From: Dromiciops gliroides
Taxonomy: Eukaryota > Chordata > Mammalia > Microbiotheria > Microbiotheriidae
Length of the DNA: 64,000 nt
Assembly: GCF_019393635.1 (NCBI RefSeq)
Contig: NC_057867.1
Coordinates: 58,980,492 to 59,044,491, forward strand
Direction: 5' to 3'
Positions 11,913-23,800 of this stretch are shown here, piece by piece (the stretch's first letter is position 1; each line of letters opens with the position of its first letter). The notes under the pieces are model-generated. The model worked only from the letters and a program-made list of their open reading frames with translations. It was not told the DNA's origin and did not search any database. Made by a program: the position numbers and the translations under genes.

Positions 11913-13764
11913 AATCAAGTATTATGGAGCCATAGTCAGGATAAAACGAGATTTAGTAGCTTCTATATTAAAAGTTTGGAGGGATTTGAATATAATACTC
12001 CAGAAGGCGAAGGAACTAGGATTACAACCAAGAATAACCTTTCTAGCAAAACTAAGTATCATCCTTGGGGGTGGGGGGAGGAAATGAACATTTAATGAAA
12101 GATAGGACTTTCAAACATTCCTAATGAAAAGACCAGAGCTGAATGGAAAATCTGACTTTCAAATAGAAGACCCAAGAGAAGCATAAAAAGTAAACATGAT
12201 GTATATCCAGCAGGTATGCAAAAGATATAAACATAACAGAACAGTGCATACTTGTCTTATTAAAAATACTGTAGTACCTTGTACACATTTTTGAATGTAC
12301 AAAACTCACAAGTATATTTATATATTGTATAATGTGACACCTAATTTATGTAATCTGATGCATGAAGAATCAGAATTTTTATACTGCATACAAAAAGTAT
12401 TGATTTACTATAGTTGATTAAAGTGTATAACCTTTAAAAAGTAAACATGAAAGAAAAATCAAAAGGGAATCAATAAGGTTAAAGTGTTTATATTCCTGTA
12501 TGGGAAGATGATATGTGTAACTCCTAAGAACTTTATCATTATTAGGGAAATTAGAAGGAATATACATAGCAGAGGGCCCAGGTGTGAGTTGACCGTGATA
12601 GGATGACTTCAAAAAAAAAAAATTAAGGGGAGGAATGAGGGATGCACTAGGAGAAGGGGTAAGGGAGAGAAAGAATGGAGAAAATTATATCACATAAAAA
12701 AGGTACAAAAGGAAGAGCTTTTACAGTAGAAGGGAAAATGGGGATGGGTGGTGGCCAATGCTTGAACTTTACTCTCATTGGAATTCTCTCAAAGAGGGAA
12801 TAACATCCACACTCAGTTGGGTATAGAAATATATCTTATCCTACAGGGAAGTAGGAAGGGAAGGGGATCAGAGAAGGGGGTGTTGAGGCTGGCATTACTG
12901 ATAGAAGGGAGGGAGGATTAAGGGAGGCAATGGTCAAAAGCAAAACAGACTTTTGAGGAGGGACAGGGTGAAAAGAGAGAGAAGGATAAACAGGGAAGAA
13001 CAGGATAGAGGGAATTACTCAATAATCATATCTATGAGTACGAATGGGATGAACTCACCCACAAGATAGAAGTAGATAGCAAAATGGATCAAAAATCAGA
13101 ATCCAACAATATGTTGTCTATAAGAAACACACTTGAATCACAGTGCAACACAGAGAGTGAAAATAAGGGCCTGGAGCAGAATCTATAATGCTTCAGCTGA
13201 GGTTAAAAAAAACCAGTAAGGATAGCAGTCATGATCTCAGACAAAGAAAAAGCAAAAATAAACCTAATTAAAAGAGATAAACAAGGAAACTACATTTTTC
13301 TAAAAGGTACCACAGACAATGAAATAATATCAGTACCAAGTATATGCGCCAAATGGCATAGCATTCACATTCTTAAAGGAAAAGTTATATAACTTCCATG
13401 AGGAAACAGACTGTAAAACTATACTAGTGGGGGACCTCAACTTCCCCCTATCAGAACTAGATAAACTAGATAAATCTAACCATAAAATAAACAAAAAAGA
13501 AGTTAAGGAAATTAATAGAATTTTAGAAATTTAGATATGATAGAACTCTGGAGAAAATTGAATGGGAATAGAAAGGAATATACCTTTTCTCCTCAGCTGT
13601 ACATGGAACCTTCACAAAAATTGAACATATGTTAGGGCATAAAAACCTCACAAACAAATGCAGAAAACCAGAAATATTAAATACATCCTTTTCAGACCAC
13701 AATCCAATTAAAAATTACATTCAATAGAGGGCTGTGGAAACATAGGTTTAAAAACCAATTAAGG

Positions 13765-13962
13765 GGGCAGCTAGGTGGCGCAGTGGTGGGCAGCTAGGTG
13801 GTGCAGTGGTGGGCAGCTAGGTGGTGCAGTGGATAGAGCACCGGCCCAGGATTCAGGAGGACCTGAGTTCAAATCCGGCCTCTGAAACTTGACACTTACT
13901 AGCTGTGTAATCCTGGGCAAGTCACTTAAGCCCAATTGCCTCACTAAAAACAAACAAACAAA
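13765..13962 (+). mobile_element. SINE with threefold-iterated 5' head
   Basis: The head GGGCAGCTAGGTGGCGCAGT plus GGT (23 bp) occurs at 13765-13787, again at 13788-13810, and a third time from 13811, where it runs on into a normal SINE body (GGATAGAGCACCGG...). The tail has AAACAAACAAAC units. AACCAATTAAG on the left (to 13764) and AACAATTAAG on the right are probably target-site copies. The same head iteration is seen at 60283-60328. Confidence 0.85.
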
Positions 13963-13974
13963 CCAAAAAACAAT

Positions 13975-14111
13975 TAAGGGGCAGCTAGGTAGTGCAGTGG
14001 ATAAAGCACCGGCCCTGGATTCAGGAGGACTTGAGTTCAAATCCAGCTTCAGACACTTGACACTTACTAGCTGTGTGATCCTGGGCAAGTCACTTAACCC
14101 TCATTGCCCAC
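13975..14111 (+). mobile_element. Tailless short SINE
   Basis: Begins with GGGGCAGCTAGGTAGTGCAG directly after AATTAAG and ends at CCTCATTGCCCACT with no A tail, then returns to L1 ORF2 sequence. It lies at the point where the L1 lacks its RT region, so it may mark a deletion or recombination junction. Confidence 0.8.
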
Positions 14112-14351
14112 TCTTCACACAAATACAGTCATATCTAAACAATTGAAGAAATATTAATTGCTTGTGGGTAGGCTGAGCCAGTATAATAAAAAATGACAAT
14201 TCTACCTAAATTACTCATTCAGTGCCATACCAATAAAACTGCTAGAAAATATTTTATAGATCTAGAAACAATAACAAAATTAATCTAGAAGAACAAAAGT
14301 TTAAGAATATCAAGGGAATCACTGAAAAAAGTGAAAGAAGGTGGCCTGGCA

Positions 14352-14652
14352 GTTGTTCTTTGTCCTTTGTTCTCATAGAATACCTTGACAGATGTCATGA
14401 CTTGCAATGAATTGGATTTAAGTGACGAAGGGCTGTGCAACATCACCAGCCTTACTCTCTCCTCCAGAGTCATCTGGGTCCAGTGGTAAGATATATTATC
14501 AGGATGACTGGAGATGACCCTGTATGTTTAAGGCAATTAGGGTTAAGTGACTTGCTCAGTTACATAGCTAGTAAGTGTCTGAGGTTAGATTTTAACTCAA
14601 GTACTCCTAACTTCAGGGCCAGTGCTCTATCCACTGGGCCACCTAGCTAGGC
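14352..14652 (-). mobile_element. Composite marsupial SINE
   Basis: Reverse copy beginning TTGTTCTTTGTCCTTTGTTC, with GATGTCATGACTTGCAATGA, CATCTGGGTCCAGTGGTAAG and CAGGATGACTGGAGATGACC, and ending in the tRNA-like head (CCACTGGGCCACCTAGCTA). The short repeats CCTGGCAGT and CTTGGCAGT of L1 flank it as likely target-site copies. Confidence 0.75.
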
Positions 14653-16239
14653 TTGGCAGTACCAGATATCCAAATGTATTACACAGCAGCAATCATCAAA
14701 ACAATCTGGTACTGGCTAAGAAATAGAGCAGTGGATCAGTGGAATAAATTAGGTATACAATACACAGTCGTAAATGACCATGGTTATCTAGTGTTTGATA
14801 AACCCAAAGATCCCATCTTTTGGGGAAAGAACTCCCTATTTGATATTTAAATTACTGGGAAGACTGGAAAGCAGTTTGGAAGAAACTATAGACCAACATC
14901 TTGCACCATATACCAAGATAAGGTCAAAATACATTCATGATTTAGACATAAAGGATGATATCCATAAACAAATTATGGGAACATGGAAAATTTTACCTGT
15001 GAGATCTATGGATAAGGGAAGAATTTATGACCGAATGAGATAGAGCACATTGCAAGATATAAAATGGATAATTTTGATTATATTAAAAAGTTTTTTGCAC
15101 AAAACCAATACAGTCAAGATTAGAAGGAAAGCAAGAAACTGGGAAACAAATTTATAAGCAAGTTTCTCTGATAAAGGACTAATTTCTCAATTATATATAG
15201 AACTGAGCCAAATTTATAATAATATATGCCATTCCCCAATTGATGGTCAAAGAATATGAACAGATAGTTTTCAGAAGAACAAATCTATCAGTATATAAAA
15301 ATACTCTAACTTATTATTGATTAGAGAAATACAACTTAACACATCCCTGAGGTATCACCTTACACCTATCAAATTGGCTAATATGACAGGAAAGGAAAAC
15401 AACAAATATTGGAGAAATGTCAAAAAGATAGGACACTAATGTACTCTTGGTGGAGTTATAAATGGATCCAACTATTTTGGAGAACAATCTGGAACTATAC
15501 CCTAAGGGCTATAAAACTGTGCATACCCTTTGATCCAGCAATACCACTATTAGATCTGTATCCCAAAGAGATCAAAGGAAAGAGAAAAGAACCTATATGC
15601 ACAAAAACATTCATAGAAGTTCTTGTTGTGGTAGTAAAGTATTGGAAATTGAAGGGATGCCCACTGATTGGAGAATAGCTGAACAAGTTGTGATATATGG
15701 TTGTGATGGAATAGTATTATGCTAGAAGAATGAGTAGTATTATTTTAGAAAATCTGGAAAAACAAATAAGCTGATGCAAAGCGAAGTGAACAGAACCAGA
15801 CCATTGTATACAGTAACAGCAAAATTGTACTGTGATCAATGTTGAAAGACTTAGCTATTCTCAGCAATATAATGATCCAAGACAATTCTGAAAGACTTAT
15901 GGTGAAAATTTCTATCCACCTCCAGAGAAAGAACTGATGGAGTCCGAATGCAGATCGAAGCATATGTTTTACTTTATTTTTCTTGTTTTTGTTTTATAGG
16001 GATTTTTGGTCAGTGTACTCTTTTGTAACATGGCTAATATGGAAATATGTTTTCAGTGAATTCACATATATAATTTATATTAAATTGCTTTCCTTTTCAA
16101 GTAGTGAGGAGGGGAGCAAGGGAGGGAGCTAATTAGAAACTCAATTTAAAAATATTAATTTTTTTACATATAACTGAGAAATATTTAATGAAATAAATAA
16201 AATATATTGGGAAAAATAAAATGCATTGTCCTGTCAAGA

Positions 16240-17280
16240 AAAGAAAAGAATCATCTGGTTCAACTCCCTGATTTCATAGATATGGAACTTGTGGCCCATA
16301 GAGAACAGGTGACTTGCCTGAGGTCATACTAGCTAAGTTAATGTCAGAATTGGGCCTGAGCCCTGTGAAAAAAAATGCAGCATGGCCCTAAGTGCAACCT
16401 GGGGAATCAAGTGACCATCATTCTGCTCCTGGCTGTGCTTTGAACTCACTGTGAGACTCTGGCAAGTCCTTTCCCTTCTCTAGGACTCAGTCTGCCCTGT
16501 CTGTCAAGGGGGAGGTGTAGACTACACAGTCTCTCAGACCCCTTCTATGGCTTTATGTGTCATTGCATAATAAGGTCAGTGTGAAGACAGTTGAGATGAC
16601 CAGATTAGTCTTGTCCCAGACCAGTTTGCCAACTGAAAAATAGACCCAAGCTGTGCCTATGTGATGTCAAAACATCTAGTCAGCATGCTCATTTCTATTA
16701 AACAATGGCAGAAGCAGGTGAATCGGTAATCCTGTGTCTTGTAGACAACAAACATAGGTGGTTTTTACTACATTTTTCACTGGACCATTAGTTGTGTTCT
16801 CATGCTGTACCCAAAGCTATGTTCTGACTGGTTTGTCCAAGTCTGGGAGACAGAAAACCTGAGTTCTAACTCTAGCTCTGCCACTGCCCTACTGTGTACA
16901 CTTGCTCAGGTAAGTTCGCCTGCAAAGGCAGTTGGACTAGATTACCCCTGAAGTCCTTTCTAGCTCTTTGATTCTATGAAATGATTTGGCAATACCTTAC
17001 CTGTGATCTCTCCCATTCAGTCCTCAAGAGCTAAAAGCCATCAGGCCTGCTTTGCACTGATTGGTTTCATTGTTTCCGTGAACATTGAGCCCTAGACTAT
17101 GTGGACTTTGGTCTCCCATCTGGTGTGACCCTCTGGGATTTATGCCCTCTGGATTCCTACTGCTCACTACCTTCTGACTTATTGTTGGCTCTGAGCCCCC
17201 ACGTTTTTATATGGCCCTATTGGACTGACCTCTGGGGTTCCTTCTGCCTCATCTTGATCCCAACCTAATTCAGTCCTTCA
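16240..17280. repeat. MIR-family pieces in unassigned sequence
   Basis: MIR-like segments at about 16255-16370 (minus), 16376-16560 (plus, CACTGTGAGACTCTGGCAAG) and 16835-16985 (plus, GAAAACCTGAGTTCTAACTC). The rest, including 16985-17280, shows no gene or named repeat. Confidence 0.5.
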
Positions 17281-17284
17281 AAAA

Positions 17285-17445
17285 AGCTATGATCTGATTG
17301 CACATGTATCAAATTGCTTACTGTCTCAGGAAGGGGGGAAAGGAGGGAAAGAATTTGGAACTCCAAATTTCAAAAAAACAAATGTTATAAATTATTTTAC
17401 ATATAATTGGGGAAAATTAAATATTATTCATTTGGGGAAAAATGT
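17285..17445 (+). mobile_element. L1 3'-end fragment
   Basis: CAAATTGCTTACTGTCTCAG, a G/A-rich stretch GGAAGGGGGGAAAGGAGGGA, then AACTCCAAATTTC, AAACAAATGTTATAAATT and TTTTACATATAATTGGGG. This matches the 3' terminus of the plus-strand L1 copies. Sequence from 17450 to 18495 includes a short family E head (17570-17680) and nothing else I can name. Confidence 0.65.
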
Positions 17446-18496
17446 CATGATCTCCTTGCTATAGGTTTCCTGTTCACTCTATCTCCTTGCCTCATCTCTG
17501 TGGCCAAAGAAATCTCTAGGACATGAACCTCACTCATTTGAACTTCAGGAGGCAAATCAGTCAGCAAACTTTCAGTAAGCACTTAGCATGTGTGAGGCAT
17601 TATACATATACAAAGAAAGGTAAAAACAGGAGCCTTGCCCTCAAGGAGCTCCCAGTCTAATGGAGGAGACAATATTCCCTTTTTGGTCTCCAGAAATCAA
17701 GGTATAGACAAATGACATGGTATTAGGCCCACAGTAAACAATGAGCAGATTTCTTATGTTTTGCTTATGTTGCATATGTTGGACATCAATTCTATTATCT
17801 CCCTGGCAAAATAAAGATGCTTTCTACACGAGCTAAGTGGTTCCACTATTCTCATTTAGTTCCTTTTACTTTGCAACCAGATTTGGAGTCTAAAATAGTC
17901 TTAAATAGGACCATTTGTGAAAAGGACAGACTTTGGGCCTTGGTTTTCAGAATCTCTCCTCCGTTTGCATAGGAGTTATGGCAAGACTTGGTGGAATGGG
18001 GGGAAGGCATTGCTTGTTATAGTCCATAACACTAAGCGGCAGGTCAAGAAGCAAGTATTAAGGCTTTGGAAGTCCTTTTGTCCCCACTACTCCATCACCC
18101 ACCTCCACTGAAGGTTACCAGATTCATCACTTCAAACCTTTTCTCTTCAGTTGGAAGTAGCTAATAACCCAAGCAGAGTACTTTTGTGAGAAGAAATCAG
18201 CTCTCTTTCACAGAGATCAGCTGCTAATTTTTTTCATTTTTATAATCTTGAACAAGTTTCCCACCTCCAAAGATGAATGTTTTTGCTGACAACTTTTGGG
18301 GAAGATGCTATGTCATGCCTTGCAAAGTTCTAGCTCTGCCTATGACCCTCACTCAAAGTGTCAACTGAGATGAATTATTTCATCCCTCTAGGCCTCAGTT
18401 TACCAAACTGTAAAGTAAGTGAATTGATTAGATGAAGTCCAAGCTCCCTCCCCTACTGTACATTCTGTAGAATTTTTTTGCTATGTAATAATATTT

Positions 18497-18735
18497 AAGG
18501 CAGCTCATGTAGCAGTGGATAGAGCACTGTACCTGGAGTCAGGAAGACCTGAGTTCAAATCCTGTCTCAAACACTTACTTGCTCTGTGACCTGTTTGACT
18601 CAGTTTCCTCAATAGTGAAATGAAGATAATAATAGTACCTATTTCACAGAGTTAATATGAGAATCAAATGAGGTAATATAATATTTGTAAAAAGAAGGTA
18701 GCACCGTGCTTGGCACATAGGGAGAGCTTAATAAT
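18497..18735 (+). mobile_element. Old CORE-SINE with L2-like tail
   Basis: Head GGCAGCTCATGTAGCAGTGG, B-box GAGTTCAAATCC, then CTCAGTTTCCTC, and the L2-type end GCTTGGCACATAGGGAGAGC. It runs into an (ATA/ATG)-rich microsatellite at 18732-18785. From 18786 to 19265 there is a diverged MIR-like piece and no gene. Confidence 0.6.
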
Positions 18736-19279
18736 GATAATGATGATAATAATAATAATAATAACAATAACGATAATAAATAATAGCTAACATGTATATA
18801 GCACTTTGCGCCAGGCAATGTGCTACGTACTTTACAATTGTTATCTCATTTGATCTTTATGTCAACCTATATAAATAGCTATGCTAATACTTATTCCTCT
18901 TATTCTCCTTCCTGAATGTACTTTTGAGGGGGGTGGTTTTTTGTGTGTGAATTGAATTCGTTTTTCTTCTACTCAAGGTCTCCTTCTGGCATAGAGGTAG
19001 CTTTATGTTCTCAAAAGCTATGCCAGTAGAAATAAACTATAGAAAGGCTGCAATCTGCATCAGTGGAGGGACAATCCACTCATAAAATCACAGAGCTCTA
19101 AAATTATGAAATAAGCAATTTTTACCTGAGCCTTGAATTGCATTAACTATTAATTCTTAAAACTCTGTCTCCACACTGCCTATCCCTTTGTTTAGTTCAC
19201 ACTGGAATTGGGAATTCTATAGACTTCCCATTCACTCTGAGAAAGAGAACCCTTGATTTCTTTTAAGAATAGTGCTCCA

Positions 19280-19430
19280 GGGGCGGCTAGGTGGCGCAGT
19301 GGATAGAGCACCGGCCCTGGAGTCAGGAGTACCTGAGTTCAAATCCAGCCTCAGACACATAACACTTACTAGCTGTGTGACCCTGGGCAAGTCGCTTAAT
19401 CCCAATTGCCTCACTAAAAAAAAAAAAAAA
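19280..19430 (+). mobile_element. Short tRNA-headed marsupial SINE (first of two at one target)
   Basis: Full-length copy with GGCGGCTAGGTGGCGCAGTG and an A tail of about 17. It is flanked by AAGAATAGTGCTCCA (19265-19279) and AAGCATAGTGCTCCA (19431-19445). Confidence 0.9.
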
Positions 19431-19445
19431 AAGCATAGTGCTCCA

Positions 19446-19546
19446 GGGGGCATCTAGGTGGCACAGTGGATAAAGCTCTGGATTCAGGAGGACCTGAGTT
19501 TAAATCACTTAACCCTTAACCCTCATTGTCCTGCAAAAAAAAAAAA
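19446..19546 (+). mobile_element. Internally deleted short SINE (second at the same target)
   Basis: GGCATCTAGGTGGCACAGTG head, but the segments around CCGGCCCTGG and CTCAGACACTTACTAGCTGT are missing, and it ends in an A tail. The target repeat occurs a third time after it (AAGAATAATGCTCCA, 19547-19561). Confidence 0.85.
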
Positions 19547-19716
19547 AAGAATAATGCTCCATCCTCAGGTTATTTATTGATGCAAAGAAAGTGTGATTAG
19601 TTTTCAGGACACACACATCACCATCCAAGGGCAGCTCCTCACAAGGATTTTTTAATAAGGGCTGATCCTGGCTCCCCTCCAGTAAAGCTGAACTCCCTTC
19701 CATTGTTTCCCCACAG

Positions 19717-19854
19717 TCCTTTGCATCACCCCTGAAAAGTAAGAAATTGCCCTGGAATGGAACTGTACGAAAGAAGAGACACTACAAATTGCAGCCAATG
19801 TGGAAGAAAGTCCAGAGGCCTAAAGTGATGGAACAGGAGCCCGAAGAGACAAAG
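19717..19854 (+). CDS. Candidate internal coding exon, gene unknown
   Basis: A 138-bp block (46 codons, phase 0) is open in one frame between a good acceptor (pyrimidine-rich tract ending TTTCCCCACAG at 19716) and a donor (AAG/GTACCG at 19854-19860). The peptide is basic and Trp-containing, then acidic: SFASPLKSKKLPWNGTVRKK at the start and VMEQEPEETK at the end. It lies in sequence free of any repeat I recognise, between SINEs and a MITE. A 46-codon open stretch can occur by chance, and I do not recognise the protein or find a neighbouring exon. It could equally be a chance match to splice signals or a fragment of a pseudogene. Confidence 0.4.
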
Positions 19855-19941
19855 GTACCGTTACCCAGTCTACTCCAGTTTATGACTGAATCCTAGAACC
19901 AGTGACTAGTTCTGGTGGAATGAACCAATGGTGCCATCCAT

Positions 19942-20158
19942 TCTAAGGGTTCTTAACTTGGTTGGTGTTCTAGACTCCTCTGGCAAGTGGATGATGCCTG
20001 TGGATCCCTTCTTGGAATAATGACATTAAATATCAAATATATGGGGTTACAAAGGAAGTCAAATATATGGAATTGTTATCATCAAAATATTTGTTTTTTA
20101 AAAATCACACACACACAAAAGAAGAAGAAACAATCACAATCCTAGGTTAAGAACCCCT
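19942..20158. mobile_element. hAT-like MITE with short terminal inverted repeats
   Basis: AGGGTTCTTAACTTGG at the left and CCTAGGTTAAGAACCCCT at the right are inverted copies of one terminus. The interior contains GGAATAATGACATTAAATAT and an (AC)n patch. No coding capacity. The terminal motif resembles hAT/Charlie-derived elements, but the superfamily call is from motif memory. Confidence 0.6.
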
Positions 20159-20174
20159 GATCTAGTCTAAATTT

Positions 20175-20362
20175 TTTATTTTTCTTCTTTTTCTTCCTTC
20201 CTTCCTTCCTTCCTTCCTTTCTTTTTTTTTCAGGGCAATGAGGGTTAAGTGACTTGCCCAGGGTCTCACAGCTAGTAAGTGTCAAGTGTCTGAATCCAGA
20301 TTTGAACTCAGGTCCTCCTGAATTCAGGGCCAGTGCTCTATCCACTGCGCCACCTAGCTGCC
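20175..20362 (-). mobile_element. Short tRNA-headed marsupial SINE with expanded (CTTT)/(CCTT) tail
   Basis: The tail on the plus strand is T-rich with (TTCC)n at about 20190-20222. The body contains TTAAGTGACTTGCCCAGGGT, and the head complement CGCCACCTAGCTGCC ends at about 20362. The L1 at 20363-26980 begins directly beyond its 5' end. Confidence 0.85.
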
Positions 20363-20492
20363 CTCTAACTTTTTCTTTTTATTTATTTATTTATTTATTT
20401 TTTTTAATGTATGAGGTATTTTATTTTTTCCATTACATGTAAAGATAGTTCTCAACTTTTGTTTATACAAGCTTTACAATTTCAGATTTTTC

Positions 20493-20527
20493 TCCCTCCC
20501 ACCCCTCCCTCCCCCCCTCCCCTAGAC
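20493..20527 (-). other. G-rich polypurine tract of L1 3'UTR (quadruplex-prone)
   Basis: Plus-strand CCCTCCCACCCCTCCC runs on into further C runs, so the L1 sense strand carries at least four G-runs of three or more. The same tract occurs in the truncated L1 at about 34800-34832. G-rich 3'UTR tracts are a general feature of mammalian L1s. Confidence 0.7.
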
Positions 20528-20844
20528 AGCAGGTAATCTGATATAGGTTATATCTATATATCTCTATACATATACATATAGATATATACACATAATAACA
20601 TTAATCCTATTTCTGCATTAATCCTGTTACAAGAGAAAGAATCAGAGCCGTGATGCAAAACCTCAAAATAGAAAGAAAAAAAAAAACAACAGCACCCAAA
20701 ACAAAAGAAATAGTATGGTTCAATCAGCGTCTATACTCTACAGTTCTTTCTTTCTTTTTTTTTCTTGGATTTGGAGATCCTCTTCTATCATGAGTTCCCT
20801 GGAACTCTTCTGTACCATTGCATTGGTGAGAAGAATATAGTCCA

Positions 20845-23800
20845 TCACAGTAGGTCAACACTCAATGTTGATAATACTGTGTACAATGTTCTTCTGGTTC
20901 TGCTCATCTCACTCATCATCAGCTCACGTAAGACCCTCCAGGTTTCTCTAAACTCTTCCTGCTCATCATTTCTTACAGCACAATAGTATTCCATTGTATT
21001 CATATACCACAACTTGTCCAGCCATTCCCCAATTGATGGGCACCCCCTCAACTTCCAATTCCTTGCTACCACGTAAAGAGCAGCTATAAATATTTTTGTA
21101 CATGTGGGTCCCTTTCCCCCTTCCATGATTTCTTTGGGCAAAAGACCTAAAAGTGGGATTGCTGGGTCAAAGGGTATGCACAGCTTTATCGCCCTTTGGG
21201 CATAATTCCAAATTGCTCTCCAGAATGGTTGGATCAGCTCACAGCTCCACCAACAATGCATTAGTGTTCCAATTTTCCCACAGCCTCTCCAACATTTATT
21301 ATCTTCCTTTTTTGTCATTTTAGCCAATCTGATAGGTGTCAGGTGGTACCTCAGAATTGTTTTAATTTGCATCTCTCTAATCATTAGAGATTTAGAGCAT
21401 TTTTTCATATGGGAATAGATAGCTTTGGTTTCTTCATCAGAAAACTGCCTGTTCATATCCTTTGACCATTTCTCAATTGGGGAATGACTTGGATTCTTAT
21501 AGATTTGATTTAATTCCCTATATATTTTAGAGATGAGGCCTTTATCAGAAGCACTGGCCTTAAAAATTGTTTCCCAGCTTTCTGCCTCCCTTCCAATTTT
21601 GGATGCATTGCTTCTGTTTGTACAAAAATTTTTTAATTTAATATAATCAAAATCATCCATTTTGCATTTTATAATATACTCTATCTCTTGTTTGGTCAAA
21701 AACTGTTCTCCTTTCCAAAGATCTGATAGGTACACTATTCCTTTCTCTCCTAATTTACCTATGGTATCACCTCTTATGTCTAAATCATGTATCCATTTTG
21801 ACCTTATTTTAGTATAAGGTGTAAGATGTTGGTCTATGCCTAATTTCTGCCATACTATCTTCCAGTTTTCCCAGCAGTTTTTGTCAAATACTGAGTTCCT
21901 ATCCCAGAAGCTGGAGTCTTTGGGTTTATCAAACACTACATTACTAGTGTCATTTACTACTGCATTTCCTGAGCCTAGCCTATTCCATTGATCTACCACT
22001 CTATTTTTTAGCCAGTACCAGATAGTTTTGATGACTGCAGCTTTATAGTAAAGCTCCAGGTTTGGTACCGCTAACCCACCTTCCTGTGAATTTTTTTTCA
22101 TTATTTCCCTGGATATTCTTGATTTTTTGTTTTTCCAGATGAATTTTGTTATTATTTTTTCTAGCTGTATAAAATAATTTTTAGGTCGTCTGATTGGTAT
22201 GGCACTGAATAAGTAAATTAATTTAGGCAGTATTGTCATTTTTACTATATTAGCTCTGCCTATCCATGAGCAATTGATATCTTTCCAATTATTTAGATCT
22301 GATTTGATTTGTGTGAAGAGTGTTTGGTAGTTGTGTTCATAGAGTTCCTGGGTTTGTCTTGGCAAGTAGACTCCCAAGTATTTTATATTATCTACCGTTA
22401 CTTTAAATGGAATTTCTCTTTCTATCTCTTGCTGCTGGACTTTGTTGGTCATGTATAGAAATGCTGATGATTTATGTGGATTTATTTTATATCCTGCTAC
22501 TTTGCTAAAGTTGTTAATTGTTTCAAGTAATTTTTGACTTGATTCTCGAGGATTCCTTAAGTATACCATCATATCATCTGCAAAGAGTGATAGTTTTGTT
22601 TCCTCCTTGCCTATTCTAATTCCTTTAATTCCCTTCTCTTCTCTGATTGCTAAAGCTAACATTTCTAGAACAATATTAAATAATAGGGGTGATAATGGAC
22701 ATCCCTGTTTCACCCCTGATCTTATTGGGAAGGCCTCTAATTTATCTCCATTGCATATAATACTTGCTGATGGCTTTAGGTAGATACTGTTTATTATTCT
22801 AAGGAAAGCTCCCCCTATTCCTAAACTCTCTAGTGTTTTTATTAGGAATGGGTGCTGTACTTTGTCAAAAGCTTTCTCTGCATCTGTTGAGATAATCATA
22901 TGATTTTGGTTGGTTTTCTTATTGATGTGGTTGATTATGTTAATAGTTTTCCTAATGTTGAACCAGCCCTGCATTCCTGGTATAAATCCCACCTTGTCAT
23001 AGTGTATTATCCTGGTGATCACTTGCTGTAATCTCCTTGCTAATATCTTATTTAAGATTTTAGCATCAATATTCATTAGGGAGATTGGTCTATAATTTTC
23101 TTTCTCTGTTTTTGCTTTGCCTGGTTTTGGTATCACCACCATATTTGTGTCATAAAACAAATTTGGTAGAACTCCTTCTTCACCTATTTTTCCAAATAAT
23201 TTGTATAATATTGGAATTAATTGTTCTTTAAATGTTTGGTAAAATTCACCCGTAAACCCATCTGGCCCTGGGGATTTTTTCTTAGGGAGTTCATTAATAG
23301 CTTGTTCAATTTCTTTTTATGGGTTTATTTAAGGATTTTATTTCCTCTTCAGTTAACCTGGGCAGTTTGTATCTTTGTAAATATTCATCCATTTCATTTA
23401 GATTGTCAAATTTATTGGCATACAGTTGGGCAAAATATTTCCTAATTATTGCTTTAATTTCCACTTCATTGGTGGTAACATAACCCTTTTCATTTTTGAT
23501 ACTGGTAATTTGGTTTTCTTCTTTCTTTTTTTTAATCAAATTAACCAATATTTTATCTATTTTATTGGTTTTTTCATAAAACCAGCTCTTAGTTTTATTG
23601 ATTAATTCTATAGTTTTTTTGCTTTCAATCTTATTAATTTCTCCATTAATTTTCAGGATCTCTAATTTAGTGTCTAATTGGGGATTTCTAATTTGTTCTT
23701 TTTCTAACTTTTTAAGTTGCATTCCCAATTCATTAATCTCCTCTTTCTCTTTTTTATTCATGTAAGCATTTAGAGCTATAAATTTTCCCCTAAGCACTGC

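Larger units (their letters stand above)
11000..16230 (+). mobile_element. Old, interrupted L1 retrotransposon (5'-truncated within ORF1)
   Basis: Recognisable L1 segments run in order on the plus strand: ORF1 remnants (a peptide like DMENRSRKDNIRI near 11230, then NIIAKSQSSQVKEKILQAAR near 11690-11750), an inter-ORF spacer (about 12180-13030), ORF2 endonuclease remnants (about 13030-13740), the ORF2 C-terminal half (about 14115-15700) and a 3'UTR ending near 16230 in AATAAAATATATTGGG. Coding is broken in many places. Roughly 1 kb or more of ORF2, covering the reverse transcriptase core, is absent between about 13740 and 14115. Five SINEs lie inside it, so it is older than they are. A segment of about 66 bp is duplicated in tandem at 11585-11720. 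Confidence 0.85.

Noticed and set aside
13765-14111. CRISPR-like short regular repeats
   Set aside because: The units are adjacent without spacers and are plainly SINE heads; the genome is mammalian.
19232-19457. Repeated short peptides like VRQLGLSDLPRVTQLVSVKC
   Set aside because: Translations of the SINE consensus; they recur wherever the SINE does.
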